The notes: a model not told the origin generated them from the letters alone. DNA of 64,000 bases from Dichetophora obliterata (GCA_963920525.1 OY986440.1:19678187-19742186), one strand, 5' to 3'. Shown: positions 47,667 to 59,250, numbered from the stretch's first letter. Numbers and translations: made by a program.

Positions 47667-50600
47667 ATGAAAACACAAAAGAATAGAAGAAAACTGATCC
47701 CCAAATCTGATGACGACTACCGCAAACGAAAAACTGATAATGATTTACGGATATGCACCTGGAATGTCCGAACCCTTAATTGGGAAGGTGCCTCTATCCA
47801 ACTGACTGATGTCTTGGGAAGATACAAAGCTGATATCACTGCTATCCAAGAAATGCGATGGAAGGGACAGGGTTGCATTCGGCATGCACCCTGTGATATC
47901 TACTACAGCGGCCATGCGGAGAAGCACGAGTTTGGATGCGGATTTGTAGTTGGCAAGAGACTACGGCCCCACGTCCTGCGATTCACACCTGTGAACGAAC
48001 GACTTGCCATAATCCGCATCAAGGTTAGATTTTTCAATATAAGCCTAATATGTGCGCACGCTCCGACAGAAGACAAGGACGATGAGATCAAGGAAATTTT
48101 CTACGAGCGCCTTGAAAATGCTTACGAGCGCTGCCCCCGCCACGACGTTAAAATCGTGCTTGGTGACTTCAACGCTAAGGTGGGCAAGGAAAATATTTTT
48201 GGTCCAACAGTCGGAAAGTTCAGCCTCCACGACAACACCTCCGATAACGGAATGAGGCTGATTGACTTCGCCGCAGCACGAAACATGGTCGTAAGTAGCA
48301 CTAGATTCAAGCATCTCAATATTCATAAAGCCACCTGGATGTCCCCTGATCAAAAAACAAAAAATCAAATTGATCACGTTTTGATCGACGAAAGGCACTC
48401 TTCCAGTGTATTGGATGTACGCACGATCCGTGGTGCAAACATTGACTCGGATCACTATCTTGTTGCAGCCAAGATCCGTACACGTCTGTGCGCAGCTAAG
48501 AATACACGCAACCCTACACAGAGAAAGCTAGACGTCGACAAGCTGCAATCGAAACAGTCAGCCGATGCTTTCGCCACTCGACTCTCACTCCTGCTTCAAA
48601 GCACTCCTCCAATCGATGATATATGCGCGCAGTGGACACACATTTCCAACTCCATGCGTGCGGCTGCTGAAGAGGTGATTGGCTACCAACGCCCTCGCCG
48701 AAACCAGTGGTACGACCAGGAGTGTCGCGACGCCACTGCAGAGAAAGACGCCGTCTACAAAGCCACCCTGCAGTCGGTTGTAACGCGCGCTGCTAAGGAG
48801 CGATACAAAGAAAAGAGGAGGGAAGAGAGACATATTTTCAGGCGGAAAAAATGAGAGGCAGAAAAGCGCGAGCAGGAGAAGATTGAGATGTATGGTGACA
48901 GGAATGAGGCCCGAAAATTTTTCGAAAAAATAAGACGCCTTGCCGATGGTTTTAAAACCGGGGCCTCTTCCTGCAAGGATGAAAACAGGAATCTAGTGAC
49001 AGATGTCCAGAGTACACTGACGTTATGGAGGGAACACTTCTCTAAACTTCTAAATGGCGACGCTGACAACAATCCCGCCAATAGAGATGATATTCCGGAA
49101 ACCCCAATTGCGGATGACAGCGTCGAGGTTCCACTGCCCGACTATGATGAAGTTCTGACAGCTATAGCTCGGCTTAAAAATAACAAAGCCGCGGGAGCTG
49201 ATGGCTTACCTGCTGAGCTGTTTAAGAACGGAGGCGAAGCTCTACTTAAATGCATTCACGAGCTTCTATGCAGAATATGGTCGGAAGAATGCATTCCGAA
49301 CGATTGGAATCTCAGTGTGCTCTGCCCAATCCACAAGAAAGGCGATCCCACTATCTGTGCCAATTACCGTGGGATAAGCCTTCTTAATATCGCATATAAG
49401 GTCCTGTCGAGCGTTTTATGTGAAAGATTGAAGCCCATTGTAAACGAACTGATCGGACCTTATCAGTGTGGCTTCAGACCTGGAAAGTCCACCATCGACC
49501 AGATTTTCACGCTACGACAAATCTTGGAGAAGACTCAAGAAAAACAAGTCGACACCCACCATCTTTTTGTCGACTACAAAGCCGCCTTCGACAGCCCAAT
49601 AAGGAAGCACCTGTACTCCACCATGTCTGAATTTGGTATTCCTGCAAAACTAATACGACTTTGCAGGATGACACTGAGCAACACCAGCAGCGCAGTTAAA
49701 ATCGGGAAGGACCTCTCCCCACCATTTATTACCAAACGAGGTTTCAGACAAGGTGATTCCTTATCGTGCGACTTTTTCAACCTAATGATGGAAAAGATCA
49801 TCCGAGCTGCTGATCTGAGACGTAGTGGCACAATATTCTACAAGAGTGTTATGCTGCTTGCGTATGCTGATGACATAGATATCATTGGCCATAATACGCG
49901 CGAAGTCAGTGCAGCATTTTCCAGATTAGAAAGAAAGTCAAGTCGAATGGGTCTGTCAGTGAATGCAGATAAGACGAAATACTTAGTGTCAACAAACAAA
50001 CAGTCCCAGCGTCTTGGAACCCACGTTACCGTTGATAATACCTCATTCGAGGTTGTGATGATGCCTTGCCAAAACCTATATTTGTTTCACTCTTTTATTG
50101 TGTAATTGTAATTGTTATAGGTTGTGAAGAACTTCGTTTATCTGGGATCCAGCATTAATTCAACCAACGACATCAGCATTGAGATCAAACGAAGAATAAC
50201 TCTTGCCAACAGGTGTTACTTTGGGCTCAGTAGGCAATTGAGAAGCAGAGCCCTCTCTCGACGAACGAAAATCACGCTCTATAAATCGCTCATCATGCCC
50301 GTCCTACTTTACGCATCACAAACCTGGACGCTGAGCAGTTTAGATGAAAAGACATTAGGAGCATTCGAGAGAAAGATTCTTCGTAAGATCTACGGACCAA
50401 TCTGCGTCAATGGCGAGTACCGAATACGGTGGAATGATGAACTGTATGAGCTGTACGCTGACATCGACATAGTCAAGCGCATTAAAATCGAGCGGCTTCG
50501 CTGGCTTGGTCATGTTCAGCGCATGAAAGACGATGCTCCAGTGAAGAAAACATTCGATTCGGTACCCAGCGGCGGTCAACGCAGAAGAGGACGACCGCAT

Positions 50601-50729
50601 CTTCGTTGGAAAGACCAAGTAGAGGACAACCTGACGAAGCTTGGAATTTCCAACTGGCGCCAGCAAGCGAAAGACAGAAATGGCTGGCGCAAATTCTTAG
50701 ATGAGGCCAAGACCGACATACGGTTGTAG
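47667..50729 (+). pseudogene. RTE endonuclease-reverse transcriptase, two lesions
   Basis: Endonuclease (47667-48854): CTWNVRTL (30-37), IQEMRW with the catalytic Glu at about 62, LGDFNAKVG (165-173), QIDH (234-237), SDHY (261-264). A TGA at 48852-48854 interrupts the same frame, which continues through 48888-50105: NNKAAGADGLPAE, LCPIHKKGD, NYRGISLLN, GFRPGKS, FVDYKAAFDS (motif A Asp), RGFRQGDSLS, AYADDIDIIG (catalytic pair intact). Then a 69-bp insertion at 50052-50120 brings a TAA at 50103; the frame resumes at 50121 with KNFVYLGSSI, YASQTWTL, RLRWLGHVQRM and GRPHLRWKDQVEDNL to TAG at 50727. RTE family from motif wording. Apart from these two lesions it reads open for about 1,000 codons, so it is a recent arrival. 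Confidence 0.9.
50052..50120 (+). other. 69-bp GT...AG insertion in the RTE frame
   Basis: Bounded by GTTGTG at 50052-50057 and 50121-50126. Taken as 50052-50120 it starts GT and ends TTATAG, and its removal leaves the conserved reading FEV-VKNFVYLG. Its core (50064-50118, CCTTGCCAAAACCTATATTT...) recurs at 50890-50938 just beyond the LINE. It is either a short inserted repeat with a 6-bp duplication, or intron-like. Confidence 0.6.
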
Positions 50730-50889
50730 CGCCAACTAAGTAAGACAGTAAGCATAACCAAATTTATAATGTGGTCTTTGGAAATGGTAGACAGCATGAG
50801 AATCACTGGCATTGCATTCGGCGACTTTATAAACTTTACAAAATACATGAGCGCGCTCACATTTTTTGAAAAAAGTGAGCTATTAACAG

Positions 50890-50938
50890 CCTTGCCAAAA
50901 CCTATATTTGTTTCACTCTTTTATTGTGTAATTGTTAT
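50890..50938 (+). repeat. Second copy of the 69-bp insert core
   Basis: Identical to 50064-50118 over CCTTGCCAAAACCTATATTT, GTTTCACTCTTTTATTGTGT and AATTGTTAT, except for one 6-bp (TAATTG) slip. Located about 160 bp after the RTE stop codon. The stretch up to 51430 has no gene. Confidence 0.75.
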
Positions 50939-51429
50939 TGCATTCTAACAGCTAATAATTTAAGTCAAACAAAAAATTATATTGCTTTTGTAAAGTCTAA
51001 ATATCCGTTTAACATCAAACCATCAAAGTTGAGCTTTTGAGTAGAATATAGGATGCAATTGCGTGCGAGTATTTTTAAGATTAATAGGTTAAAGGGTTTT
51101 CTTTTTTAATGTGGTCAGCAAGCCCATAGCGCGACTCAAAATTTAATTGCAAAATTTAAAACTAACATTAAATTATGAACGAAATTAGCTTACCAAATAA
51201 TTTTACAAGCAATTTCTAACACAAAATTTATTTACAAAGAAAGTACTCTCGTAACAGAACGACAAAATTTTATGCGTATATAGCACGAAGTGATGAATGA
51301 AAACTCGAACGCAACCTCGACAATAGTTTTTTTTATCGATTAATTCAAACAGTAAATGCATTTTCAATTAAGAATAGACTTTTCTCTAATATCAAACTTT
51401 TAATTCTAAAATCCACAAAATAAGGGGAA

Positions 51430-51908
51430 AAAATTGGGTTTTTTTTAATGTATATCTCAGTAACCAGGTACCTCAGACAATCGAACAGTACGTCAAAATG
51501 TTTGTATTTAAATTATCTAGAAACAGTCTATACAATGCAATAACATCACTATATTAACACGAATGCTACGGAGCACTAAGCCGAAAAATCAGTATTGCGC
51601 GTTCAGAAATCGTATGCTAGGGCCATAGTGGGTGAAAAAAATAAATTTTTGCAATTTCTAATGGCAACTTTTTATCACTATCTAGCATTGATCTTAAACA
51701 ATAGTTAGTCTTTTATGAGCAAAAACACTTTTGAACAAAATTTCTGAAAAACATTCACACAAATAGCTATTTTAAAAGATTTGGCGGTTCGAAATTCATC
51801 GGAGAGCAGAATCCTTCGGCCAAGTTGCTTAAAATGCTGTAAGTTTTCAGTTTATTAATCCCGTTTTATAGCTAAAATATAATCCCATACATTTCACTAC
51901 TCCTTAAT
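51430..51908 (-). repeat. Family E repeat, copy 2 (inverse)
   Basis: Inverse of 41766-42245; shares GAGAGCAGAATCCTTCGGCC, AAAACACTTTTGA, CAGACAATCGAACAGTA. It lacks the hAT insertion present in copy 1. It abuts the R dimer at TTAATGTATATACATTAGTA. Confidence 0.7.
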
Positions 51909-52445
51909 GTATATACATTAGTAATTTTATGAATTATGTGTTTTAATATTATTTATAATAAAATAAAATATCCTACAAAACCGCAAAAAAATTTCCACCA
52001 AAATATTTATATCAAATTGTTATTTGAGTGCTTCAATCTTATCTTAATATCCGATTTAATTGACAAGCAGTTGACAGTATTCACATACATATATTTGAAT
52101 GCTAAACAAATCTTCTTAATAATGAAATTTAAGAACTTCTCCCATCAGCAAGGAAAAGAAGTGTTTGTTTAAAAGTAGTCTTGTTACATCGAAATGTGTG
52201 TTTCGAATACATATATGTATATACATTAGTACTCTTATGAGTTATGTGTTTTAAAGTTATTTATAATAAAATAAAATATCCTACAAGACCGCAAAAAAGT
52301 TCCACCAAAATATTTTTATCAATTTGTTACTTGAGTGCTTCAATGTTATCTTAATATCCGATTTAATTGACGAGCAGTTGACAGTATTCATATACATACA
52401 TATATTTGAATGATAAACAAATCTTCTAAATAATGAAATTTAAGA
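51909..52445 (-). repeat. Family R dimer, inverse
   Basis: Two tandem inverse R units with TGTATATACATTAGTA at about 51909 and 52216 (period about 307 bp). The second unit is cut at TTTAAGAATAAGACAGTATT, where D copy 2 begins; the same cut is found at 62640. Confidence 0.85.
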
Positions 52446-52458
52446 ATAAGACAGTATT

Positions 52459-53955
52459 CAATTTGCAAGCCAGGTCGTCCAGTAGTTCCAGCGCTTTTGC
52501 TTGTGCTTGTTAAAAACAAGCGGTGTCAGTTTTACATATTTTTTCGTGTCTTAACCTTTGTTTCTATAAAATTTTAGTATTTGCATTTTCTCTTAAAAAA
52601 CAATCCTTTTTGGTAAATTGAAATAAGTTTTTTGAAAAAATATATGTGCTTTATTTAACCAGGAACAAATAAAATTTTTTTAAACAGTTTTTTGTACAAA
52701 TTCACAACAATCACAACATCAACACCCACATTCTGTATGTTGACCTTATTTATCAGAAAATAAGATCTTGTATCCTTATAACTTGCAGTCACAATGTGTT
52801 TAAAATATGCAACAATCTAGTTCCTCGCACATTGCAGAAACTATTCTGTAACGGAAGCTAGAGATTACTTGTTGCTAGTGTACTTTTATTGGTGAGCAGG
52901 AGTGATTTTGTTTAACGTGAAAAATGATGTGCTACACATTGTTTAAAGTTGTTACTTTTTTAAAACAGTTGCAAGTTGCATTTGGCAAATATAAAATATG
53001 GTTTTTACGAAAATTCAAATGCATGAAAGTTCTATTTTAATTTGTTATACAGTAATTTTCAGTTAATATTTAATTGTAGCAAATATGCATGTTTATTCAA
53101 ATGCATGAAAGTTCTATTTTAATTTGTTATACAGTAATTTTCAGTTAATATTTAATTGTAGCAAATATGCATGTTTATTCAAAACAAAAAGTTGCTAGTG
53201 TAACCACAATTAGTGTGAATATATAATATAATATCCTTATACATCGGATAAAACTTTTAGGCTACTTGAGTCCTTTTACCCTTTATAAAGCAACAAAAAA
53301 CAAAACAAAAAAACGAATTTGCCATTCAAGCCTTTGAAACGACTTTGATTAAACTTCTTTGGCGGGATTTGCGCAGTGATGTGATTTTAATTTGGCTAAC
53401 AATTCCCAAAGCATGCATGTGCAAAACTTCCGTTTTGTAACATTTTTCAACCAAATTTAGAATTTTTTTAACAAAAAATAACTAAATACATTAACAAAAC
53501 TAAGTCTATAAATTAAGTTTTTTAATATCCTATTCAATTGACAAACAGTTTGTATGTACAAAAAATACATATAAATATGTAAAATGACAAAATTATTCAA
53601 TAGTTAATTTTTTATATATTAAATAAAATAAATAATTTAACAGACGCTACAAAACTGCAAAATAATTCTACCAAAATACTTTTATGAAGAATGTTATATA
53701 TATTTGTAATAAAATAAAATATCCTACAAGACCGCAAACAAATTCCACCAAAATATTTATATCAATTTGTTACTTGAGTGCTTCAATGCTAACTCAATAT
53801 CCGATTTAATTGACATGCAGTTGACAGTATTCTTATACATACATATATTTGAATGATAAACAAGTCTTCTAAATAATGAAATTTAAGAACTTCTCCCGTC
53901 AGCAAGGAAAAGAAGTGTTTGTTTAAAAGGAGTCTTGTTGCATCGAAATGTGTTT
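52459..53955 (+). repeat. Segment D, copy 2
   Basis: Near-identical to 38197-39600 but with an 82-bp tandem duplication (units from 53014 and 53096, beginning TTCAAATGCATGAAAG). Ends in an inverse R unit (53695-53955) into which the next mariner inserted. Confidence 0.88.
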
Positions 53956-53972
53956 TCGAATACATATATGTA

Positions 53973-54892
53973 AAGGGTAAGCCAAATAACTTTTTTTTTT
54001 TGAAAATTCTATAAAAAAAACTACTGGATATTTTCTCAAATTTCTTTTTTTATTTGAAAGTACAATTCTTCCGGTTAATAATGAAAAATAATTTAATTTA
54101 AATGGCTGCCTCGGCTGGCCATGCAGTAGCCTACACGATCGGTTCAATTTTTAAGCACATTATCGATTGTGTGCAGCTGTATTTCACCAATGGCTTCACG
54201 AATATTGTCCTTCAAAGCGTCAATTGTCTCTGGCTTGTCGGCGTAACACTTATCTTTGAGGGCACCCCACAAATAATAGTCCAACGTTGTCAAATCACAG
54301 CTCCGAGGTGGCCAAACAACATCAGCTCTGCGGCTGATAATGCGATCTTCAAAAACAGGGCGCAAAACATCGAGTGTAGCTTCGGCTGTGTGGCACGTAG
54401 CACCGTCCTGTTGAAACCAAATGTTGCCAATATCCTCCTCTTCAATTTTTGTGAACAAAAATTCGTTCAACATGGCCCGATAACGATCGCCATTGACTGT
54501 AACGGCCGCTCCTTGCTCATTTTCGAAGAAAAATGGCCCAATTATGCCTCTGGACCAAAATCCGCACCAAACAGTGACTTGTTTTGGGTGCAGCGGCTTT
54601 TCAATGTATGCGTGCGGGTTTTCTGTGCCCCAAATGCCACAATTTTGCTTGTTTACATAACCGCCAAGATCAAAATGAGCTTCATCTGAAAAGATGATTT
54701 TTTTGGCAAAATCGGCAAATGATTTTCCAAGTAATGTCGCAATATTTCCCAGCGTTGTTCAAGCGTATACACAACCATATTCGTTCAGCGGAAGGATAAA
54801 ACTAATTATCTGTCAAATCAGACATGAGCTAAGTGTTACCATTCATGAAATAAGCACTAGTCGAAAAAAAAAACGTTAGATGGCGGACCCTG
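53973..54892. mobile_element. rosa-type mariner, internally deleted, 920 bp
   Basis: TA at 53971-53972 and 54893-54894. Ends AAGGGTAAGCCAAATAAC and, inverted, CAGGGTCCGCCATCTAAC: imperfect 25-30-bp inverted repeats followed by a homopolymer T run at both ends. It sits at the ACATATATG end of an R unit. Shorter than a full mariner (~1.3 kb). Confidence 0.85.
54144..54778 (-). pseudogene. Mariner transposase, DD41D, DNA-binding part deleted
   Basis: Starts MVVYTLEQRWEILRHYLENH at 54778, a mariner N-terminus, then jumps (deletion plus frame change near 54715) to DFAKKIIFSDEAHFDLGGY, the first catalytic Asp. Then GYVNKQNCGIW, VTVWCGFWSRGIIGPFFF, VNGDRYRAML, and in the 110-codon frame 54473-54144 IWFQQDGATCHTAEATLDV, RRADVVWPPRSCDLTTLDYY, LWGALKDKCYADKP. 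The second Asp (QQD) and the Asp of TTLDYY are separated by 41 residues, giving DD41D. All three acidic residues are visible, but roughly a third of the protein (most of the HTH region) is missing. Family association (rosa, tephritids) is from memory. Confidence 0.88.
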
Positions 54893-54894
54893 TA

Positions 54895-55187
54895 TATATA
54901 TTAGTACTTTTATGAATTATGTGTTTTAATGTTATTTATAATAAAATAAAATATCCTACAAGAACGCAATAAAATTCCACCAAAATATTTTTATCAATTT
55001 GTTACTTGAGTGCTTCAATGTTATCTTAATATCCGATTTAATTGACAAGCAGTTGACAGTATTCATATACATACATATTTTTAAATGCTAAACAAATCTT
55101 CTTAATAATGAAATTTAAGAACTTCTCCCATCAGCAAGGAAAAGAAGTGTTTGTTTAAAAGGAGTCTTGTTACATCGAAATGAGTAG
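54895..55187 (-). repeat. Family R unit, inverse
   Basis: TATATTAGTACTTTTATGAA to TTACATCGAAATGAGTA, ending at the left terminus of family B. Confidence 0.85.
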
Positions 55188-56137
55188 GGTGTTCCTTATC
55201 TTTCAACTTTAAGCTATAAAGCATAACTCCCCCTAGAAATGTTCCTCTAGGTATAAAAACATGTTCTGCAAAAAATTTTAAGAATCGAATAAATCGATTT
55301 TACTTTAAGAAAGCTAATTCTAAGAATAGAAATTTATTGTTTTTCGTTCTCGTTTTGTGACAAGACTTGATTAAAATCTTTCAGTTCTCGTTCTGCCGAA
55401 TCGTTAACATTATTTTATTTTTAACATTATTTTATTTAAAAATAAAAAAAATAATTATGTACTTTAATTGAAAATATTTTCTTCTGACAATTAGTTGTGA
55501 GCTATTCTTTTTGAATTTTTACATGATTTTAATTGTGAATATCAAGAAAGTTTAAATAAGGCAACAACAACAACTCTGTACAGAGTCATTCACATAGCAG
55601 ACTAGATAGCCTGTTTCGGAAATCGCTGCATTTCCTCTTCAGTTCACTGAAACTATTTTCGCTAAAACTATATTGTTTTTGCTCGACAAAATGAGTTGTA
55701 GTTTTCTCATTTACGATTTAGACAAATAATAGCTTGTTAAACAGAAAATTTTATATTTAATACTGTTTTAAATACTGAAAAACTTAATTTCGTAAATTAT
55801 AAAAATTTCTGCCAAAAAATTTTATTAATATTTTTATTTTCGCTAGACAAAGTTTTGTAGATTTCGAATTTTCTAATCAATGCTTGATATGATATCGTAT
55901 TTAGTTCATTAAAAAAAATGTAGTTATGATAATTTTTAATTGTTTTTGAAAAAAAAACCAATTTTTTTCCCACATTAAATGTTATGGTCCAACTTTGGGG
56001 GCAGGGCGCCTCGCCTTACTGTAATCCGATTCTTAAAATTTTTTGCGGAACATGCTTTTATACGTAATGGAACATTTCTAGGGGGAGTTACGGTACATAT
56101 CTCAAAAAAAATTTCTTCCATACAGCTAAAGACACCC
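55188..56137 (-). mobile_element. Family B foldback, complete 950-bp copy
   Basis: GGGTGTTCCTTATCTTTCAA at the left; inverted right end GGGTGTCTTTAGCTGTATGG. Arms of about 110 bp share CTCCCCCTAGAAATGTTCC and CATGTTC(T/C)GCAAAAAATTT. Relative to 23921-25957 it is inverted and without the ~1-kb nested insert, so it shows the empty site. Interior includes TCTGTACAGAGT and an ACAACAACAAC run. No ORF. Flanks TA/TTA. Confidence 0.82.
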
Positions 56138-56730
56138 TTATGAATTATGTGATTTAATGTTATTTATAATAAAATAAAATATCCTACAAGACCGCAAAAA
56201 AGTTCCACCAAAATATTTATATCAAATTGTTATTTGAGTGCTTCAATCTTATCTTAATATCCGATTTAATTGACAAGCAGTTGACAGTATTCACATACAT
56301 ATATTTGAATGCTAAACAAATCTTCTTAATAATGAAATTTAAGAACTTCTCCCATCAGCAAGGAAAAGAAGTGTTTGTTTAAAAGTAGTCTTGTTACATC
56401 GAAATGTGAGTTTCGAATACATATATGTATATACATTAGTACTCTTATGAGTTATGTGTTTTAATGTTATTTATAATAAAATAAAATATCCTACAAGACC
56501 GCAAAAAAGTTCCACCAAAATATTTTTATCAATTTGTTACTTGAGTGCTTCAATGTTATCTTAATATCCGATTTAATTGACAAGCAGTTGACAGTATTCA
56601 TATATATACATATATTTGAATGATAAACAAATCTTCTAAATAATGAAATTTTAGAACTTCTTCCGTTAGCAAAGAAAGGAAAAGTGTTTGTTTAAAAGGA
56701 GTCTTGTTACACCGAAATGAATTTTTACAC
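56138..56730 (-). repeat. Family R dimer, inverse
   Basis: Two inverse R units (56150-56415 and about 56425-56720), the first with GTAGTCTTGTTACATCGAAA, the second ending ACACCGAAATGGCTGGGTAA, which is the junction to the inverted composite that follows. Confidence 0.85.
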
Positions 56731-57040
56731 CGAAATGGCTGGGTAACAGTCAAGCGCTTTACCACTAGAAGCCAATGTTTGAGTTTTACTTATTGCGCAA
56801 TGTAGCTGAAGGTTCGTTTATGAATCTTTGAAATTTTCGCATGATACACGGATACAAATTTTGACTAAATTTAAAACTTTTTTGGATTACATATAGGACA
56901 ACACCAAAAAAAAAAGATTAATTTTTAATCCAAGGAAAATTTGAAAATTTTTCAATCCAAAAAAGATAAGTTTTTAGTCCGCAAAAAGTTTATAAAAAGC
57001 AATATCAGCAAAACATCAACTTAAAATAAAAAACTTTTTT

Positions 57041-57112
57041 AGCCAGTTCATGATTTGGACACACGTCCTCTGATGTGCTGGTCCAACACGTTGTCCACTC
57101 GTCCATTTCAGT
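57041..57112 (-). repeat. tRNA-like unit
   Basis: Minus strand: TGGACGAGTGGACAACGTGT, then GTGTCCAAATC (degenerate B box). Relative of 18985-19146. Followed by AAAGTTTT on the minus strand. Confidence 0.45.
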
Positions 57113-57292
57113 TGCTGAAAAGGTTTCGCTTATTTTGTATCATTACGAAAGCAAGTAAGCTTGCAGTAAGAAATCAAGCAAGCAATCAAAAAAGTGGGTT
57201 CGAGATCTAGCTAAATTAAACAAAAACTAGTAAGGAATTATCTTCGACTGGGCCGAAGTTAAAATACCCCGACGGCCGAATTAGAGTATATA

Positions 57293-58387
57293 AAGGGTGT
57301 TTTTTGTTAGAGGTATAGAACTTCGAATTGAAATAAAACACAAGAAAATCGTTTTAATGTCCATCAATTTGGCTTTATTGGAAGGATAATTTTATGCCAT
57401 TAATGTTTAAATATGATTTCGGGCATGTGGCCGCCACGGCTGGCTCGAATAAAGCCAATTCGATCGATGTTTCCTTCAATAAATCGATTGTGACGTGCGC
57501 TGTGTGGCATGTAGCGCCGTCTTGTTGGAACCACAACTCATCCACATTCATGCCATCCAATTCGGGAACAAAATAGTCGGTTATCATGGCTCTATACCGG
57601 TCTCCATTAACGGTAACTGACTCTCCAGCATTATTTCGGAAGAAGTATGGCCCAATGACTCCACCAGCCCATAGAGCACACCAAACAGTCAGTTTTTGTG
57701 GATGTAATGGCGTCTCAAGGGTCTCATGTGGATTCTCTTCACTCCAAATACGGCAATTTTGCTTGTTGACGTAGCCATTCAACCAAAAATGAACATCATC
57801 ACTGAACAAAATTTTGCGATGAAAATCAGCATCGAGATCAATCTCATTTTCGGCCTATACACCAAAATCACGACGCATTGCATGGTCTCGCGGCTTTAAT
57901 TTTTGCACAAGCTGGATCTTGTAAGGTCGCAAGCCAAGATCTTTGCGCAAAATCTTCCATAAAGTTGATGGACAAAGCTCCAATTGCTGTGCACGGTGGC
58001 GAATCGATTCATTCGGGTCCTCTTCAACATTTTGCTCTACAACGGCAATTGCTTCTTCGGTGCGCACTGTTCGACGTCTCTGCGGATGCGTATTATCACA
58101 TAGAGTAAACGTAGTGCGAAAACGACCCATGGTTAACCGAATTAATTGCTCTGATGGACGATTATGTCGACCATAAAATGGACGGAGCTTGCGGTAAACT
58201 TCGCGAACTGAACCATTATTTTCGAAATAAATTTGCACAATTTGCAAGCGTTGTTCTTTTGTCAACCTGTTCATGATGAAATGGCAAACCAAACTGAACA
58301 TAAATGACATTAGAGTTGCCAGATTTGACCACAAAATGCCAGTTTTACCTCTATTCGAAAAACAAACCTTTAAAAAAAAGCACCCTT
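57293..58387. mobile_element. rosa-type mariner, 1,095 bp
   Basis: Inserted into element C at TA (57291-57292, 58388-58389); the uninterrupted site is visible at about 19790-19800 (ACTTTATATATACTC). Ends AAGGGTGTTTTTTGTTAGAG and, inverted, AAGGGTGCTTTTTTTTAAAG. Confidence 0.88.
57375..58274 (-). pseudogene. Mariner transposase, one stop and C-terminal deletion
   Basis: Start chosen at MNRLTKEQRLQIVQIYFENN (58274). HTH region GSVREVYRKLRPFYGRHNRP, LIRLTMGRFRTTF, ESIRHRAQQLELCPSTLWKI (second HTH), LGLRPYKIQLVQKLKPRDHA. A TAG at 57855-57857 interrupts the same frame, which continues ILFSDDVHFWLNGYVNKQNC (first Asp), LTVWCALWAGGVIGPYFF, VNGDRYRAMITDYFVPELDG, LWFQQDGATCHTAHVTIDLL (second Asp). 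After this the WPPRSCDL and third-Asp block is missing: the text goes to EPAVAATCPKSYLNINGIKL and a stop, about 300 codons against about 345 expected. Catalytically dead, but otherwise open. Confidence 0.9.
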
Positions 58388-58892
58388 TATAAAGTCTTAA
58401 GCAAACTGTTAAATATATTTAAAGGGATTTTCTCGTTTTGGTTGAATCACTTTGTATGGGAGGTAGGCGTGGTTTTCATCCGATTTTTACAAATATAATA
58501 CTCAAAATAGATATTCAATATTTAAGACACTGTGCGAAATTTTAAGTCATTAAATTGATTTTTGTGGAATTTAAAGAGATCTTACCGTTTTGGTTAAGTC
58601 ACTTTGTAGGCGTGGTTTTCATCCGAACCCAGATTCGAACTTGACCTCCATTTTTGTATAAAAAGTTTATATTTTGAATTTCGTTATGATAGCTCAAAAA
58701 TTACGGCTGCTATCGTGGACACAGACGGACAGACAGACAGACGGACATGGCTTAATCGACTCAGGAGGTGATGCTGATCAGGAATATATATACTTTTCTA
58801 TATCGGCCACGCCTCCTTACCAGCGTTACAAACGGAATGACAAAATTAATATACCGCCATTACGTTTTTTAAACGTGGGGGTATAATAAAAA

Positions 58893-58974
58893 ATTCTGAC
58901 CAGTTCGTGATTTGAACACACGACCTCTGATGTGCTGGTCCAACACCTTATCCACTCGTCCAACTCAGGTGATA
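58893..58974 (-). repeat. tRNA-like unit
   Basis: Near-identical inverse of 19061-19138: TGGACGAGTGGATAAGGTGT, GTGTTCAAATC, and a T-run on the minus strand at about 58888-58892. Confidence 0.5.
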
Positions 58975-59250
58975 ATAAGGCTTCGCTTATTTTGCATCAT
59001 TAAGAATGCAAATAAGTTATTTCAGGAACGTGGCTTTGAGACCCAGCTAAATTAAACTAAAGCAGGGATTAAAAAATAGTACTTTTTGGATTAAAAATTC
59101 ATCTAAACCAAAGTTCGGATTAAAAAGTCATTTCAAGAATAGCGACAACTCTAATTTTTAATTTTCTTTTTGCAGATTATACGGATTATAGTCTCCTAGC
59201 TCCACTTTTGGTATAATTCAAGAAAAGCGACTTAATAATTCTTGAATGAT

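Larger units (their letters stand above)
47540..50745 (+). mobile_element. RTE-clade LINE, nearly intact
   Basis: Upstream GC-rich leader (GGCGGGCCTCCCTAGGCTTA at about 47596), one endonuclease-RT frame, and a very short 3' region (GCGCCAACTAAGTAAGACAG). This layout and the absence of a separate ORF1 or long 3' UTR fit RTE. The element is much richer in GC than its neighbours. Exact ends are uncertain by tens of bases; no target duplication was recognised. It lies head to head with the preceding pseudogene, whose 5' part it may have displaced. Confidence 0.8.
56731..59250 (-). repeat. Inverted copy of the 18.9-20.3 kb composite
   Basis: In inverse order it repeats: CAAGCGCTTTACCACTAGAA (20255 region), the TAATCC/GGATTAAA arms, a tRNA-like unit (57041-57112), element C (57227-58888, with one mariner inserted), a second tRNA-like unit (58893-58974), and TTTGGTATAATTCAAG at the far end. 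Order is preserved, so it is a block duplication and not separate insertions. Confidence 0.75.

Noticed and set aside
48045..48455. 136-codon minus-strand ORF and several other minus ORFs between 47.7 and 50.9 kb
   Set aside because: Antisense shadows of the GC-richer RTE coding frame.
38197..53955. D copies 1 and 2 as LTRs of a ~15-kb element
   Set aside because: D lacks TG...CA ends, primer-binding site and polypurine tract, the interior has no gag/pol, and a third copy breaks the two-LTR model.
54102..54689. 195-codon plus-strand ORF, the longest in its region
   Set aside because: It is antisense to the mariner transposase, whose catalytic motifs are unmistakable on the minus strand.
51909..56730. 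R repeats as a CRISPR array
   Set aside because: Units are ~300 bp, joined without spacers, and the sequence is eukaryotic in character.
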